Positions 1 through 10,891 of a stretch of 59,769 bases of DNA are shown in pieces. Location of the stretch: contig JAHLKD010000151.1 of assembly GCA_025526935.1 (NCBI GenBank), positions 1 through 59,769 of the forward strand, in the 5' to 3' direction. This stretch comes from Cladochytrium replicatum. Its lineage: Eukaryota; Chytridiomycota; Chytridiomycetes; Cladochytriales; Cladochytriaceae. The stretch's first letter is position 1. Every line of letters begins with the position of its first letter. The position numbers and the translations under genes were made by a program. The notes below the pieces were generated by a model, which had not been told where the DNA came from, made no database searches, and saw only the letters and a list, made by a program, of their open reading frames with translations.

Positions 1-2390
1 TAGACTGAGGTCCCTGATTAAGGTACTGTAAGCATGCCCTATGGTGGTCATATTGAAGTATGTATCCTTCGCCAGCAGGTACGCACATGCCTGGGAGTCA
101 AACTGCATGCGATTGGTGGCAATTGTCTGGCTGGCAACCTTTTTGATCCAAGCTAACGTTACCCCGATCCTCCCTGACATTGTGTGCCTATTGAAGCGCG
201 AGGTAAAGTGTCCAATCTGCATTAAACGTTCTGGCTCCACACTTCCAGTTACTTTGCAATCCTGCCAAAACCGGTGCAGACCTGTGACATACGCCCATCT
301 GAGTAATGCAGCTCCGGTTCTGGACACGCTGTTGGCAGGTCTCCAGGCCCCCAGCACATCTCTCGAATCAATCACCCACCAGGTGAAAAGGGGATTGTTG
401 AATACCTTTTCGGGGATGGTTGATATGACAGTTTCTGCTTGGAAGAGAGACTCTGTAACAGCAAGCAGAGCTGCAAAAAGTTCTTCTCCTGTCTCTGCCG
501 CAGATCCAACAGGGAGAAGATGTGTTGGCCCCACCGGACTTTCCTGATCCTCGTCGCCTGACTCACTGGAGCTTTCTTCAGAGTCCACCTCGTCCTCATG
601 ATTGGTGTCGCCAGACAGCAGCTGTGCCACGTCTAGCCCCTGATCCCCTACTGGATCAAACAGTGGTATTCCTGTTGGTTCTTCAGGTCCAGAGTTTCCA
701 ACCTTCTGCTTCAACATTCTTGCAAACTGCTCCAAAGATGCTCCCAATGAGCTGCTGATCTGCACAAAGGGTGTCTCTATAATGCGCTTCCACACCAAGA
801 TCGTCAGCCACAGAACACAGGTCCATGTCTGTGCATAGCGTGACAGTGTTGCGTCCCGAAGCTGTCGGAATTTCTGCTTCTCGTTGACTTGCTGCTCCTG
901 ATCAAACCTGGGCTTCATGATTTCCTGCCTGACCATGAAGGGCATTCGCATGATCCGTGATTGCAGTGCCTTGTGGTAGGCAACCATAGTCTTCCCCAGC
1001 TCCTTGCGGTTGAACCCCAGGCCAATGTCCTGGTTTTGTTCCCCGACAACATCTTTCCACGTGATGCGCTCGTTGATCTTTTGGCCGCTCCTGTGCCTAG
1101 GATCCACATGGTGAAAGTCGCAACCAAGAATCCAGGGAGGAAGCTCTTCAGATAGCTTCAAGGCAGGGACAGAGGTGAATGCGTCAGCAAGCAGCAACTG
1201 CAGGCTTGCCTTCTGCATTTCAGTGAGCTGCAAGGATGGATCAGGGGAATAGGGTGCCAGAGGAGCCATTTGCACGACCCAGTAACCGTGAAGTCCATAG
1301 TACGGCATGACAATACTCTGGACTTTGACCTGCTTTGGAGAGGTACCTCTTGCTGCTGGATTGGACTTGCAACAATGCTTTTGAAAGGTAGATAAGGTGC
1401 CACACACATAGCCGCAGCCTCGGCACTGAAAACCATCCTGTACACAGACTCCTGGGATTGGGGTAAATGAGGCAAGCTTGTTGTTGTCTCTGTCTATACG
1501 CTCCAGAATGACCTTGTTGTTCCACAGCGGTGTAAGCTGGTTAACCACGTTTAGATTCAAAAGTGCTCTTGAAGCAATCAGGCGGGTGCTCCTGTCGACC
1601 TGACTGTGGTACTTTTGGACATGGGCCCCGCATGAAGACGCGTCCACGAGAATGCCACAGCTGATACAAACCAGCACACCAAACTCTTCTGCTATGAAGA
1701 AATCCAAGGCTATGCCTGGAGGATAGGAAATGATAGAGGTGAGATGCTTTCAGCAGTCCTGATGAAGGAAGCTTACGCCTAAGGTTTCCTGTAGCTATGG
1801 CGCTCTGAATCAGAGGGTTGTTCACAGGGTTCTCATTGTGAAGGGGTGCGACACGTACGTTGGCGAGGTCCTCTTCGTAACTGTCATTGTTGAGGCTGTT
1901 CTTATCTCTCTTGACAGTGCCTTGCAGAATGCGAAGAACCATGTCAACCCCTTCTTGGCCAGCAGCCGGGAGGCCCGCAACCTCGAACGCGTCGCGTAGG
2001 AACTCCTCTGTATGAACTCTAGGATTGGTGCCCAACCCTTCCTTGGCGGGATGGGAAGCTCGACAATGCTTCCTCAAAGCATCTCTCTCCTTGTATTCCC
2101 TGTGGTCCTTGCCAGTGCAAAGCGTGCACACGAGCATGCCATCTTCCCTGGTGATCCACTCCATCCTGGGTTCCTTGATGCGGTTGCTCAGCTGGTCTAA
2201 CATGGACATGATCGAGATTGGCCCGGCTACTCAAAAAACATGAGCCCTTTAGTGAGAAAGGTCGAGATTGGGTATGTTCACATGTAGTGAGAAGCTCACC
2301 AGGGGCAGATTTAGGAGTGGTTTCAGTGATACCTGGTTGAACAAACTCATTGCAGTCCATTGCAGAAACATCACTGCTGCTAGATTGCAT
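1..2390 (-). CDS. OrsD (DUF3505) zinc-finger protein, 3' part cut by window edge
   Basis: Three exons, 2390-2300, 2226-1777 and 1715-1, give 752 open codons that run off the left edge. Both introns (2299-2227 and 1776-1716) have GT-AG ends and restore frame. Near residue 62 is a finger LVCTLC...HCRASH. After residue 180 comes a CISC...HVQKYH pair, and at about residues 265-295 the OrsD signature: PIPGV, then GFQCRGCGYVCG and FQKHC. An acidic Glu/Ser stretch follows. OrsD domains (PF12013) occur in fungal proteins of unknown role and in telomere-linked RecQ-helicase-like proteins; the helicase part, if any, lies outside the window. Further 5' exons are possible, since an open stretch at 2536-2443 could splice onto 2390 (GTATGC donor). 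Family call is good; function is not known. Confidence 0.75.
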
Positions 2391-2818
2391 CTAACGGTAG
2401 GACCATGAGCACCTAGTATATACTGTACCGTGTGAGAGCATACTTCAGATTGTTGACTAGCTTTGACGAGAGTGGAAGTTGCACTAATAGCAGCGGTAGA
2501 AGCTGTGGTATGGCCGGAGAGGAAGTTGAGATCCACTATCTATAGCAGGAAGACCCTGTGGCCAGGTCTTGCCCTGATAACCCCCGGGGTGGCAGAGAAG
2601 CTTGTTATCAAGGTGTATGGTTGGTGGAGATTCTGGACAAACAAATACAAAGAATCAGTTCTCTACACCAGTAGCATGCTCTAGCCCACGAAATCAAAGG
2701 AGTCTCTCCCAACAGCATCATCGCCTAACCCATGAAATGAAAAGACTTAGTGAAAAATCCACCTACAAGAGAGATTGAGATAGCATGAATTACAGTTGAA
2801 GCAGAATAAATTGCATCT

Positions 2819-2996
2819 GGAAGGTCCGTCCATGGTTAATAAAAATGGGTTGGACGGTCCATCCGCGCCTAATAAAAACGCGTTGGACGGTCCGTCCGCG
2901 CCTAATAAAAACGCGTTGGACGGTCCGTCCGTGGCTGATAAATTCGAGGTGGACGGTCCGTCCGCATTTAATAAATTTGCGTCGGACGGTCCGTCC
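2819..2996. repeat. Six-copy 33-bp tandem repeat with a 13-bp odd palindrome
   Basis: The core GGACGGTCCGTCC starts at 2819, 2852, 2885, 2918, 2951 and 2984, exactly 33 bp apart. Copies 3-6 are perfect; copy 1 has GGAAGG and copy 2 has CCATCC. Each core is a 6-bp inverted repeat around one central T, so each unit could form a small hairpin or bind a dimeric protein. The 20-bp spacers are AT-rich (AATAAA-like) and more variable. Because 33 is divisible by three, both strands stay open in one frame; I take those open frames as a by-product. Confidence 0.9.
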
Positions 2997-3668
2997 GAAT
3001 GTTATTAACATTCCGGCTTGGAATAACTGTTAGAGTTGTCCATGGTGACATTTTTTTAATATACAGAAGTTTAAATCCAACACACGTTTTTGTGTGCCGT
3101 AAAGACACAAATGATAAATCAAACACACGTTCTCATGCATCCCAAATAAAGAGGATGTGGCAAGTAAGACACGTTTTGTTAAATTTCTCATTACACAAAC
3201 AACAATTGGTAACAGAGGCTGTTCAATTTTTGTGCGAAAAAGCCGCGATACCATAAATATACTACACCAATGTTTGAAAGGCATCAGGAATATTTGTACA
3301 TGGTGACTGTGTCGTTGTTGGTTTAGCAGTTACGTTTTACCTGCCAGTACGCGATGTATGATTACACAACTCAGGTTAGAATGATTACCTATCCGGCATC
3401 TTCTATGCATTTGCATTCTTGAGCATGCAGATTTTAAGTACAGAGGCTTTGTAACTGGAAAGTCATGCCGAACTTTCTGAGCGAGCGTTGTCAAGTTTGA
3501 AGTACGTTGATACGAAGTTTAGAATTTACTGAAACTCAGAACAACGAGAACAAAGCGATGTGCTGATCGCAAGCCCTTTATCATCTTATTTAAAATTTAG
3601 TATGCCTATAGAAGTGCTGTCTCACATCAATCTATCATGGTTGTATTTGACGTCAACATGTTTTTCAA
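2997..3668. other. AT-rich intergenic stretch, no gene seen
   Basis: Lies between the palindromic array and the 3' end of the threonine dehydratase gene. Open frames here are short, have no recognisable domain, and I see no RNA gene or repeat. Confidence 0.5.
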
Positions 3669-5979
3669 TTAATTCCTCATAAACTGCCGGTACATCGCAT
3701 TGGCACTCTCGTCGACATACGTGTACCGAATGCCCTGCAGAACTGCTGTGAAGCGCTGCTCCTGTTCAACGTCCACTTGCACCCCCACAAGCACCCGTCC
3801 AACATCCCCGCCATAGTTGCGGTACTGGAACAGTGTCACATTAAATTGCTCTAAGCCCTGAGTCATCTCTTGCAAGAAATGTCTCAGTGCACCGCTCCGC
3901 TCTGGAAACGTGAACCGCAACACCCTTTCATAAGGAACCTGAAACATATGAAACCCATTAAATCACACCACACATCACAAAGTTTATACTTGACTGACCT
4001 GACTACGTCCACCAACTAGATATCGTCCATGCGTTTTGGCAAGCTCGTTTCGGCTTACGTCCATCCCCTCCATTCCTCCCGCTTCAAGTTTGCCCAGGAT
4101 CTCTCGCACTTCCTCGTCCCTTCGGAGTGGACTCTGAACCTGGAATCCCAAAAATATGTGTGCCTTGTCTGCATCGCCGTAGCGATAGGAGAATTCGGTC
4201 ACCACACGCGGGTGCAGCGCTTCATAAAGTTTCATAAAGCTATTGGATCACAAATGAGTGTCGTCTCTGTTAGTTCTTTTCTTATCTTACCTTCCGGGGC
4301 GCTCGGGGATGATCGCCGTCATTAGAACCTCCGTGTTCTCGCCCAAGTACGCGCGGTCAGCGACAAACCGCAACCGGTCAAAGTTCATATTGGCTCCGCT
4401 CATCACAGCAACATAGGTTCCTCCCCCTTCTTTGCCGTGCTCCGCGACCCACTTTTTCATCCCGGCGATCCCCAACGCACCAGCCGGCTCAACGATCCCA
4501 CGAGTTTCCTCAAAAGCGTCCTTGATCGCTGCACAGATCTCGTCGGTGCTCACCCGAACCATCCCGTCCAACAGGTCCCTGCATAATCGGAAAGTCTCGC
4601 TGCCGACGTTGCGCACCGCTGCACCGTCTGCAAATAGCCCAACCTCATTGAGTCCAACTCGTTCGCCCCTTTCAAGTGATCGTGTCATTGCGTCGGCATC
4701 GTAGGTTTCAACCCCGATCACTTTGATATGTGTGTAAAGCGACTTGATGTACGCGGCAACTCCCGCTGCAAGGCCTCCGCCACCGATGCAAACAAAGACT
4801 GCATCTATCTTGGATCCATCGTGCTGACGGAGAAGCTCAACTCCAATGGTCCCTTGTCCAGCGATCACGTACGGATCGTCGTACGGCGGAATGTCCGTGT
4901 ACCCGTGTTCCTAAAACCAAAACATCGTTATTGATTGTGCGTTCACCCTCGGATGGTCTTTTGATGCTCACCTTAGCCAAGCGATGCGCTTCGGATTTGG
5001 CTTCGTCGAAATCCCCTCCGTAAAGCACAACCTCTGCTCCAAGCCGCTTAACGTTTGCCCACTTGATCGAAGGTGTCGCAAGCGGCATCACAATCGTCGC
5101 CTTGATCCCGAGCTTTTTTGCCGACATTGCAACGCCTAATACGAGGCCTCGTTAAGAAACGCTTAAATAAAACTAAAAACCCTTTTTAATCGCACCCTGG
5201 GCATGGTTGCCTGCAGAACATGCGACGACACCACGAGCTCTTTCCTCCTCACTGAGCGAGGCCATTCTGTTGTACGCCCCTCGAATCTTGAAACTGAAAA
5301 CAGGTTGCAAGTCCTCTCTCTTCAGGTATAACTTGTGTTTCCCATCCCCGATACGCGTCGACAAGCCTGGTGCGAAGCTCAATGGAGTCTCAACGGCAAC
5401 ATCGTACACCCGCGCGGTAAGGATCAGACGCAGATAGGTATCGCCTGAAGGTGCGGTAGGAGGAGCAGCTGGGTGCGCAAGCGCGAAGGGGTTGGTTACG
5501 ATCGCGTGGGTTTCGGTAGAAGCGGTGGTTGGGGTTGCGGAAGTTGTGGAATGTTGGGACACTGGAGGTCGAGGCGGTGGCGTGGAGTTTCGGTCGACGA
5601 TCGCGCGGACGGGGGTAGGGGATACAATGGCGCGCGGTGATTGAACCTGCCGCGGGGAAGAGAGGTTTGGGTTGCTACGACGTGCAGCCACTGCGGCGGC
5701 GAAGGTTTGAGTGGAACTAGTCATTGTCGGACTGGGGCGATCAGTTTGCGCTGAGGCGACTTGGAGGGCAGGTGATGGGTTGGTCTGGGTGGTTGCGATC
5801 ACGGCCGGGTTGTTTGGATTTGTTTGTGCAGCAGTCGAGTTCATGCTCCGGCGTTGTTGTTGGTTCGAAGGGAACTGAGGGGGTGTTTGAGTGCCTCCAG
5901 AAGCCGTAGGCGGTCTGGCGAGGGCCGAGTTTCCGTTATTTTGAGCCTGTGGGCGGGATCTGTTTGTCGACGACACCAT
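3669..5979 (-). CDS. ILV1: Threonine dehydratase, biosynthetic (isoleucine pathway)
   Basis: PLP enzyme that deaminates threonine to 2-oxobutanoate, the first step of isoleucine synthesis, normally in mitochondria. Five exons (5979-5196, 5135-4972, 4910-4291, 4239-3999, 3938-3669) code for 692 residues; the four introns are 51-61 nt with GT-AG ends. Residues about 185-500 form the catalytic domain: [10 protein letters not shown] holds the Schiff-base lysine, then CSAGNHAQG, and GGGGLAAG is the phosphate-binding loop. Residues about 510-692 form two ACT-like regulatory domains ([29 protein letters not shown]), so isoleucine feedback control is expected. Unusual: the first ~180 residues are low-complexity Ser/Thr/Pro/Asn without a clear amphipathic presequence, so the true start or targeting is uncertain. 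Confidence 0.93.
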
Positions 5980-6081
5980 CGAAAAAAAATAAATTTTTGG
6001 ATGACAAGATCAGATGGACTGCGCCAAAACGGCGGAGAGATCTCGAAATCAAAAGATAGTACGTTTTAAGACTGATACCGT

Positions 6082-6830
6082 TTACGGTCGTTCCATGATC
6101 ACTCCCGTGGGATTCCTGGAATTTGTGCCTAATGGTTGGTTTGGTGTAGTTCCGCTTGATGAGAGTGGCGTTGGATAAATGCTCATTCCATTAGGATCAA
6201 AGTTCGTTTGTACAGTTGGTCCGGATAACGGTGGGAATGGCCAACCTGCCAGGTTGTCCATCTGAGAGACATTGGTGAACGGTGGTGGTGGAAGAGGATC
6301 AGAGTGTAATTGCAGATGATTCTTGTGCGATTTGGAAGTTCGTCTGTGCCGCACTATTAGGAACGCACCAACAACTATGCTAATCGCGAGAACACCGGCG
6401 CCAGCACCGATTCCCGCTATCGCTCCGGTAGAGAGAACTGGATTTGAATTATCGGACGTGGTAGCGTTCTTGGCGTCCAGTCTAACAGCCCGTCCGGCGA
6501 GGTAAGATTGACGCCCACAATACGTTCTTGATAAAGCGGTGAGACACTGGATAGTGGGCGACCGATGGCATATAGCACGTTCCCAACAACAGCGCACATA
6601 GGCGCCCTTCCCCAGCGATCACCATTGAGAAGCGTAGCATTGTAGACGGTGGATGCGCTGATAGGATTTGAGTTTATGTTGATTTGATGCAGGTTACCGA
6701 AGTAGATGTCATTCCGGTTGTCAGTGAAGGTACTAGCCCCAATAACTTCATCGGAAGTATCTGCCCGATCCCGGTCCAGTGAGTGAAATTTGACATGCGG
6801 TGAGGGATAACCAACCTTTGAACAGTGTTA
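6082..6830 (-). pseudogene. Truncated single-pass membrane protein, beta-propeller-like remnant
   Basis: An open frame from about 6830 to 6530 looks like the end of a Kelch/galactose-oxidase-type propeller (NRNDIYFGNLHQI, GRAPMCAVVGNVLYAIG) with several N-glycosylation sites. A second frame to 6082 gives a Gly/Ala-rich transmembrane helix (AIAGIGAGAGVLAISIVVGA), a basic RHRRT stop-transfer and a Pro-rich cytosolic tail. This is the usual layout of fungal propeller membrane proteins. The frame changes near 6480-6530 without a convincing int­ron; a 50-nt GTGGGC...AAG intron is the best candidate. The protein lacks most propeller blades, because PEX7 ends only about 40 bp upstream. I read it as a truncated copy, though a short expressed gene is possible. 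Confidence 0.45.
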
Positions 6831-6870
6831 AAAAATAAGAGTTTGGGTGATTGAATGTTGGTACTACTGA

Positions 6871-8065
6871 TTATGTCGGGATGGGAAAAACATGCACTTG
6901 TTCATCCCAGGCACAGGTGGCAACCTGGCCGGGAACATACAGGTTAAAGTCAACTCCAAGCGCAAACTCTGTGTGGTCACTGTGGTTGAATCGTAGTTGT
7001 CCACCGGGTGGTACGCCAGCAACTGGAGACGACACTTTTGATATGTCCCAGAATCTAACCGACATATCGTAGGATGCAGAAGCGACCAATCCTCCATTGT
7101 GAGGCGAGCACTTGATCCGGCGAACTGCAAACTCGTGCGCCCCTTGAATCCAAAGCACCTCTCTCTGCGGGAATCGCCAGTCGAATACTTTGACAGAATT
7201 GTCGACGCTGCCGGTGACTACACTGTGTTCATTGTACTTGTTCCAATCGATGGCGAGTACTTCGTTGTTGTGTGCGCGTACAGTCTGTGCAGACTGCGGT
7301 GCTCTGAGGTCCCAGAGCTTGATGGTGTTGTCCCCGCTCGCAGACGCGAATACGTCAGCGTTATATGGCGACCACACAGTGTTATATATACAGTGATTGT
7401 GCTCTTGCCATGTTCTGATAGAGCTTGGAGCTTCGGGACTCCACTGTATTCATAGGCATCAGAATCATTGTCGGAGGCAAGAATTGTTGAATCACCCACA
7501 AGTTTGATAGAGTGATCCCACGATCCAGTAATAAAGGTATCCTTTCGGACGAGATTCCAATTAACAGCGAATACTTCTCGCTTGTGCTCCTGCCAGCTTC
7601 GAATTGGAAGATCCTTCCGAACATACGAAAGTCAGAAAATCCCGAAGAGCGATGACACTCAAATTGTACACACCGGCAAAGAGACATCCCACAGCTTTAC
7701 TGATCCATCTCCACTGCTAGTCGCAATCTGATTTTCATGCGTCTCGCTCCATGCACTGTCGAACATTCCATCCTGGGTGTCGTAGCTGAGTGCAGATAAA
7801 ATCAGCCATGATTTGGACGACCCTGGAAACCGAATACACTTACACACGCTCCACTCGAACACCTTCTGGGCCCATTGCGAGGATCCACAGACGTCCATTG
7901 CCGACAATTCCAAAGTTTGCACTGGAGGCACATGCCAGACGGTATTCGAAGAATGGGCTGAAATCGACCTAGCAAAGAGAAATTTAAGCATTAAATCTCG
8001 CGATCATTCGTTCTTGATTCACGTACACTGTAGCCCTGGAAGCCTTCTGTTCTGAAGCGATTCAT
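6871..8065 (-). CDS. PEX7: Peroxisomal targeting signal 2 receptor (WD40)
   Basis: Peroxin-7 binds the N-terminal PTS2 signal of cargo in the cytosol and docks it at the peroxisome. Five exons (8065-8027, 7968-7844, 7785-7674, 7613-7500, 7443-6871) code for 320 residues, the usual PEX7 length. The start MNRFRTEGFQGYS followed by SPFFEYRLACASSANFGIVG is diagnostic. WD repeats follow: DGMFDSAWSE, SGDGSVKLWD, HKREVFAVNWN, GSWDHSIKLW, VFASASGDNTIKLWDLR, GSVDNSVKVFDWR, ASASYDMSVRFWD. It ends in CAWDEQVHVF. Introns are 56-60 nt, GT-AG; the third (7673-7614) has weak ends but is required by frame. Confidence 0.93.
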
Positions 8066-8215
8066 TTCTGTGATGCAATTGAATGAAATTCAAGGCGGCA
8101 GAACAAGCAGCCGCAGAACACTAAGCCACTGCAAGTTGCAAAACACTAAGCCACTGAAGCGGATGAAACGATCAGTCCCAAACAACATTCAAAAATCCGT
8201 TTTAATTCTAGTATT

Positions 8216-9292
8216 TCAGCATCGACGTATGTTGATCACATCCAGAAGCGTAGTCGCAAAAGTCTCGATGTACCGCACCAGTGCAACATCCTGGTTGTTC
8301 ATCTGTATAAAGCCCAATGGGATACTCTTAATGTGCCTCTTGTGAAGACACAGAAATGGCACAAAACATGTCCGGTGACCAACGACTGTAAGTGCACCGA
8401 AGAGCGACCTGTCGCATTGCAAGAACGATCGCACGTGTTTATATTCAAAGAGCTGAAACGCCCCCTTATCCGAACGGAGTGGCAAACAACGCACAGAAGG
8501 GTCCTCAAACAAAGAGAATCACTGCACTCACACCTCAAGTTCGCCTTATCCGTCGTGTCGTTCTTTGCAAGCACAAGGGCGACATCATTCTCGCCTTTCT
8601 TCTTGTCTTCCTCATACTCCTTTGCCGTTTTCAGAGTCATCTTGGGTGTCTGGTTGTACGCAATGTAGCCCGTGAAGTGATTGGGGACGTACTCGTCCAC
8701 ATAGTCGTCGGGGATGAATTTGGTCGCGAGTGTGACTGCGTCATCGTCCGTCGCGACGGTTTTGAGAGCAATACCGTTCACTTGGAATCGGCTGGTAGCA
8801 TTGTTCGTTCTGGGGATCAAGGCGTCGTTCTTCTCGATCGCGAAGGGGTGCCAGGTTTGGTTAAGAGCCGGAAGCGTCGTGTTGCTGTCGAGATTGATGG
8901 GGATCACGGGTTCACTGTTGGTGGAGTTGTTGCCATCGGTGCCGCTGAAGATCGCCCCGTCGCTGATCTGGCGTGACTGTGAAGTTTGGTCGAGACGCCA
9001 GGCCCAAGTTAAGCGATGAAGTCTTGAAGCCAGAATGCTGTTCCAGCGGCTGCTGATGACAATCCGTTGTACTGGTCGACGATCCACCAGAGACACACGA
9101 ACCAGACCATGAAGACCCACTCAATGAGCCGGTCGAACCTGATCCTGAGGAATTGAATTTCTGAACTTGCTCCTTCAGATGATACTTTTGAGCCAGCATC
9201 AGAGGCACCCAGGGGCAGTCAGCAGCTTCCATGGACGTTGGTAGCAGGGATCGCCGCAGTCGTCGTCCGAGTGCCCTCTTCGATCCTTGCAT
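8216..9292 (-). CDS. Unrecognised type II membrane glycoprotein, gene model uncertain
   Basis: Not recognised. A plausible start is the ATG at 9292. A short basic N-terminus can splice (about 9200-9160, GTATCA...CAG) into a hydrophobic segment, EWVFMVWFVCLWWIV, a likely signal anchor. A further exon from about 8975 carries many N-x-S/T sites (NNSTN, NTT, NQT, NNAT, NDT) and the stretch FIPDDYVDEYVPNHFTGYI, which suggests a lumenal or extracellular domain. A donor near 8535 probably joins to a last exon ending at 8216. Frame changes show that at least two more introns exist, but their exact ends are not clear. Same strand as PEX7, about 150 bp upstream of it. Confidence 0.35.
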
Positions 9293-9458
9293 TATTGTGA
9301 CTGAAAACAAAACTAAGGCAAGGACAAAGAGAGCAGATAGCTTGGAAACAACAAACTAAAACTAGAAACAGTAAAACAAAATAAAATGAAAAGTGGCGAT
9401 AAAATTAAAACAAGCAAGACAGACGGCAAGCAAGCAGTCAAATGCGAAGTTAATAAGA

Positions 9459-9671
9459 CTATAAAGAACAACCAATATATGCGAATCGCCATAGTGCATC
9501 CCTCTTGCGTATTACTGTGTTGAACAGTTTGAGATTTTCGCTTTGCCCATTGGTCTGTGGACTGTAAGTCGCAAGGGCAACTTCAGTTTGCACATAAAAG
9601 AGTCCAGAATTTGACACATACTCGTTGGAACAGGGATGTGTGTGGAGACATGAATATTCGACTATATTCAT
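9459..9671 (-). mobile_element. Relic of an LTR-retrotransposon integrase
   Basis: A 70-codon frame contains YSPQTNGQSEN at about 9566-9534, the hallmark of the Ty3/gypsy-type integrase core (consensus YHPQTDGQTE), preceded by a SNSGLFY segment at the right spacing. No LTRs, reverse transcriptase or protease are visible nearby, so this is a short dead fragment. Confidence 0.55.
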
Positions 9672-10891
9672 GTAATCCGACCATCACGGGGATCGGCCGT
9701 GGATGTTCAGGAGGGTGTCCCTTTTGAGGTTCCATCTCGCAAAGTCCTCAATTTGGGTGATCTGTCTGGCGACTCACATTGTAAAATATTAACATTATCA
9801 AGATGGTCCAATCACCGCATACGAATGTCAGCCGTTGCCATTGCGCTGCGAAAGAACCAATTCCAGCGATTGTTGTTGTTTGATCACACCTTCAAGCACT
9901 GCTAGCAGCCTGGACGTTTGTGCTGTGTTTATTTCTGGAATAGAGCAATACTTTTTCTTTTCTTTACATCGCTGCTTCCCTGTTAAATAGCTCTGGTCTG
10001 GACCGAGCTATCGTCCATTCACTCTCGGCCCCAAACCTACAGCGGACGCTTCAAAAGCACTGGACACACAGCACGCATTAGTGCAACCAGACTAAGGTAC
10101 TTTGTCTTGTTTTCTCTCTAACTACAGTATTATCTCTTTCTTTTCTAAACTAAACGATCCTCTATCTTTCGCTATTTTCCATCCTTTTTTTCCCTCTGTC
10201 CTGCCACCCTGTTTTGTGTTTTGTTTCGGTTTCTCCCCCAAAAACTCTTTGAACGTCCGATTTCGTATCGGTGTGACTGGACTGTCTCCAATTTACCTGT
10301 CGCTCTCTTCCGGTGCTCGCGGTCGACCGCATTCAAATCTGTGGCCATCCGGGGCCCTTGTACAAACATACGGCATCATTCTCGCAACTTCAGTCTTTCC
10401 CAACCCAAGAGGTTCGTTATCCCAACCCATGCATGCATTCCACAGCTTCCTAATCCAACCTGGACTAATCCTCGTAATTTCTTTCTGCACCTCTGCCATT
10501 TTTGATCAACGTTGGTGATCACCAGACCTGCGGTTCTTGTGGTAGCTCGACTATTCAAGTCCACGGAGGTCCGACTGACGTGCCTGTACAAACTTTGTGA
10601 AGCAGGGGAAATACCGCTCCTGTGTAGCTGTGTACAAATTCAGTAAGTAATGACACTCTCACTGAGCAGTGTTCACAACTCAAAGGAGAACTTTTCTAGT
10701 ACATCTGGTAGCTGCTTCTAACGGGCTCATTCATATTCAAGAACTAGAGCTGTACATACCCTTTTTAATTATCCTTCAATTACGTAACCATCAATCGGCG
10801 AAATCCCTCCACAACCTTATCGTGCCGACGAATAAAGAAGCGAACGAGAACTATTTGCACGAGGCTACGTTAATCTTCATTGAACAGAAAC
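9672..10891. other. Intergenic and 5' flank of the PUF gene
   Basis: No supported gene. It contains pyrimidine-rich runs (10100-10260) and probably the promoter and 5' UTR of the Pumilio gene that starts at 10892. Confidence 0.5.

Noticed and set aside
2819-2996. CRISPR-like array
   Set aside because: The spacers are similar to each other, the repeat is only 13 bp, and the organism is a eukaryote.
2790-3033. Open frames on both strands across the 33-bp array (repeating DGPS-type or GRTV-type peptides)
   Set aside because: They follow from a repeat length divisible by three; there is no start context, no flanking coding signal and both strands are equally open.
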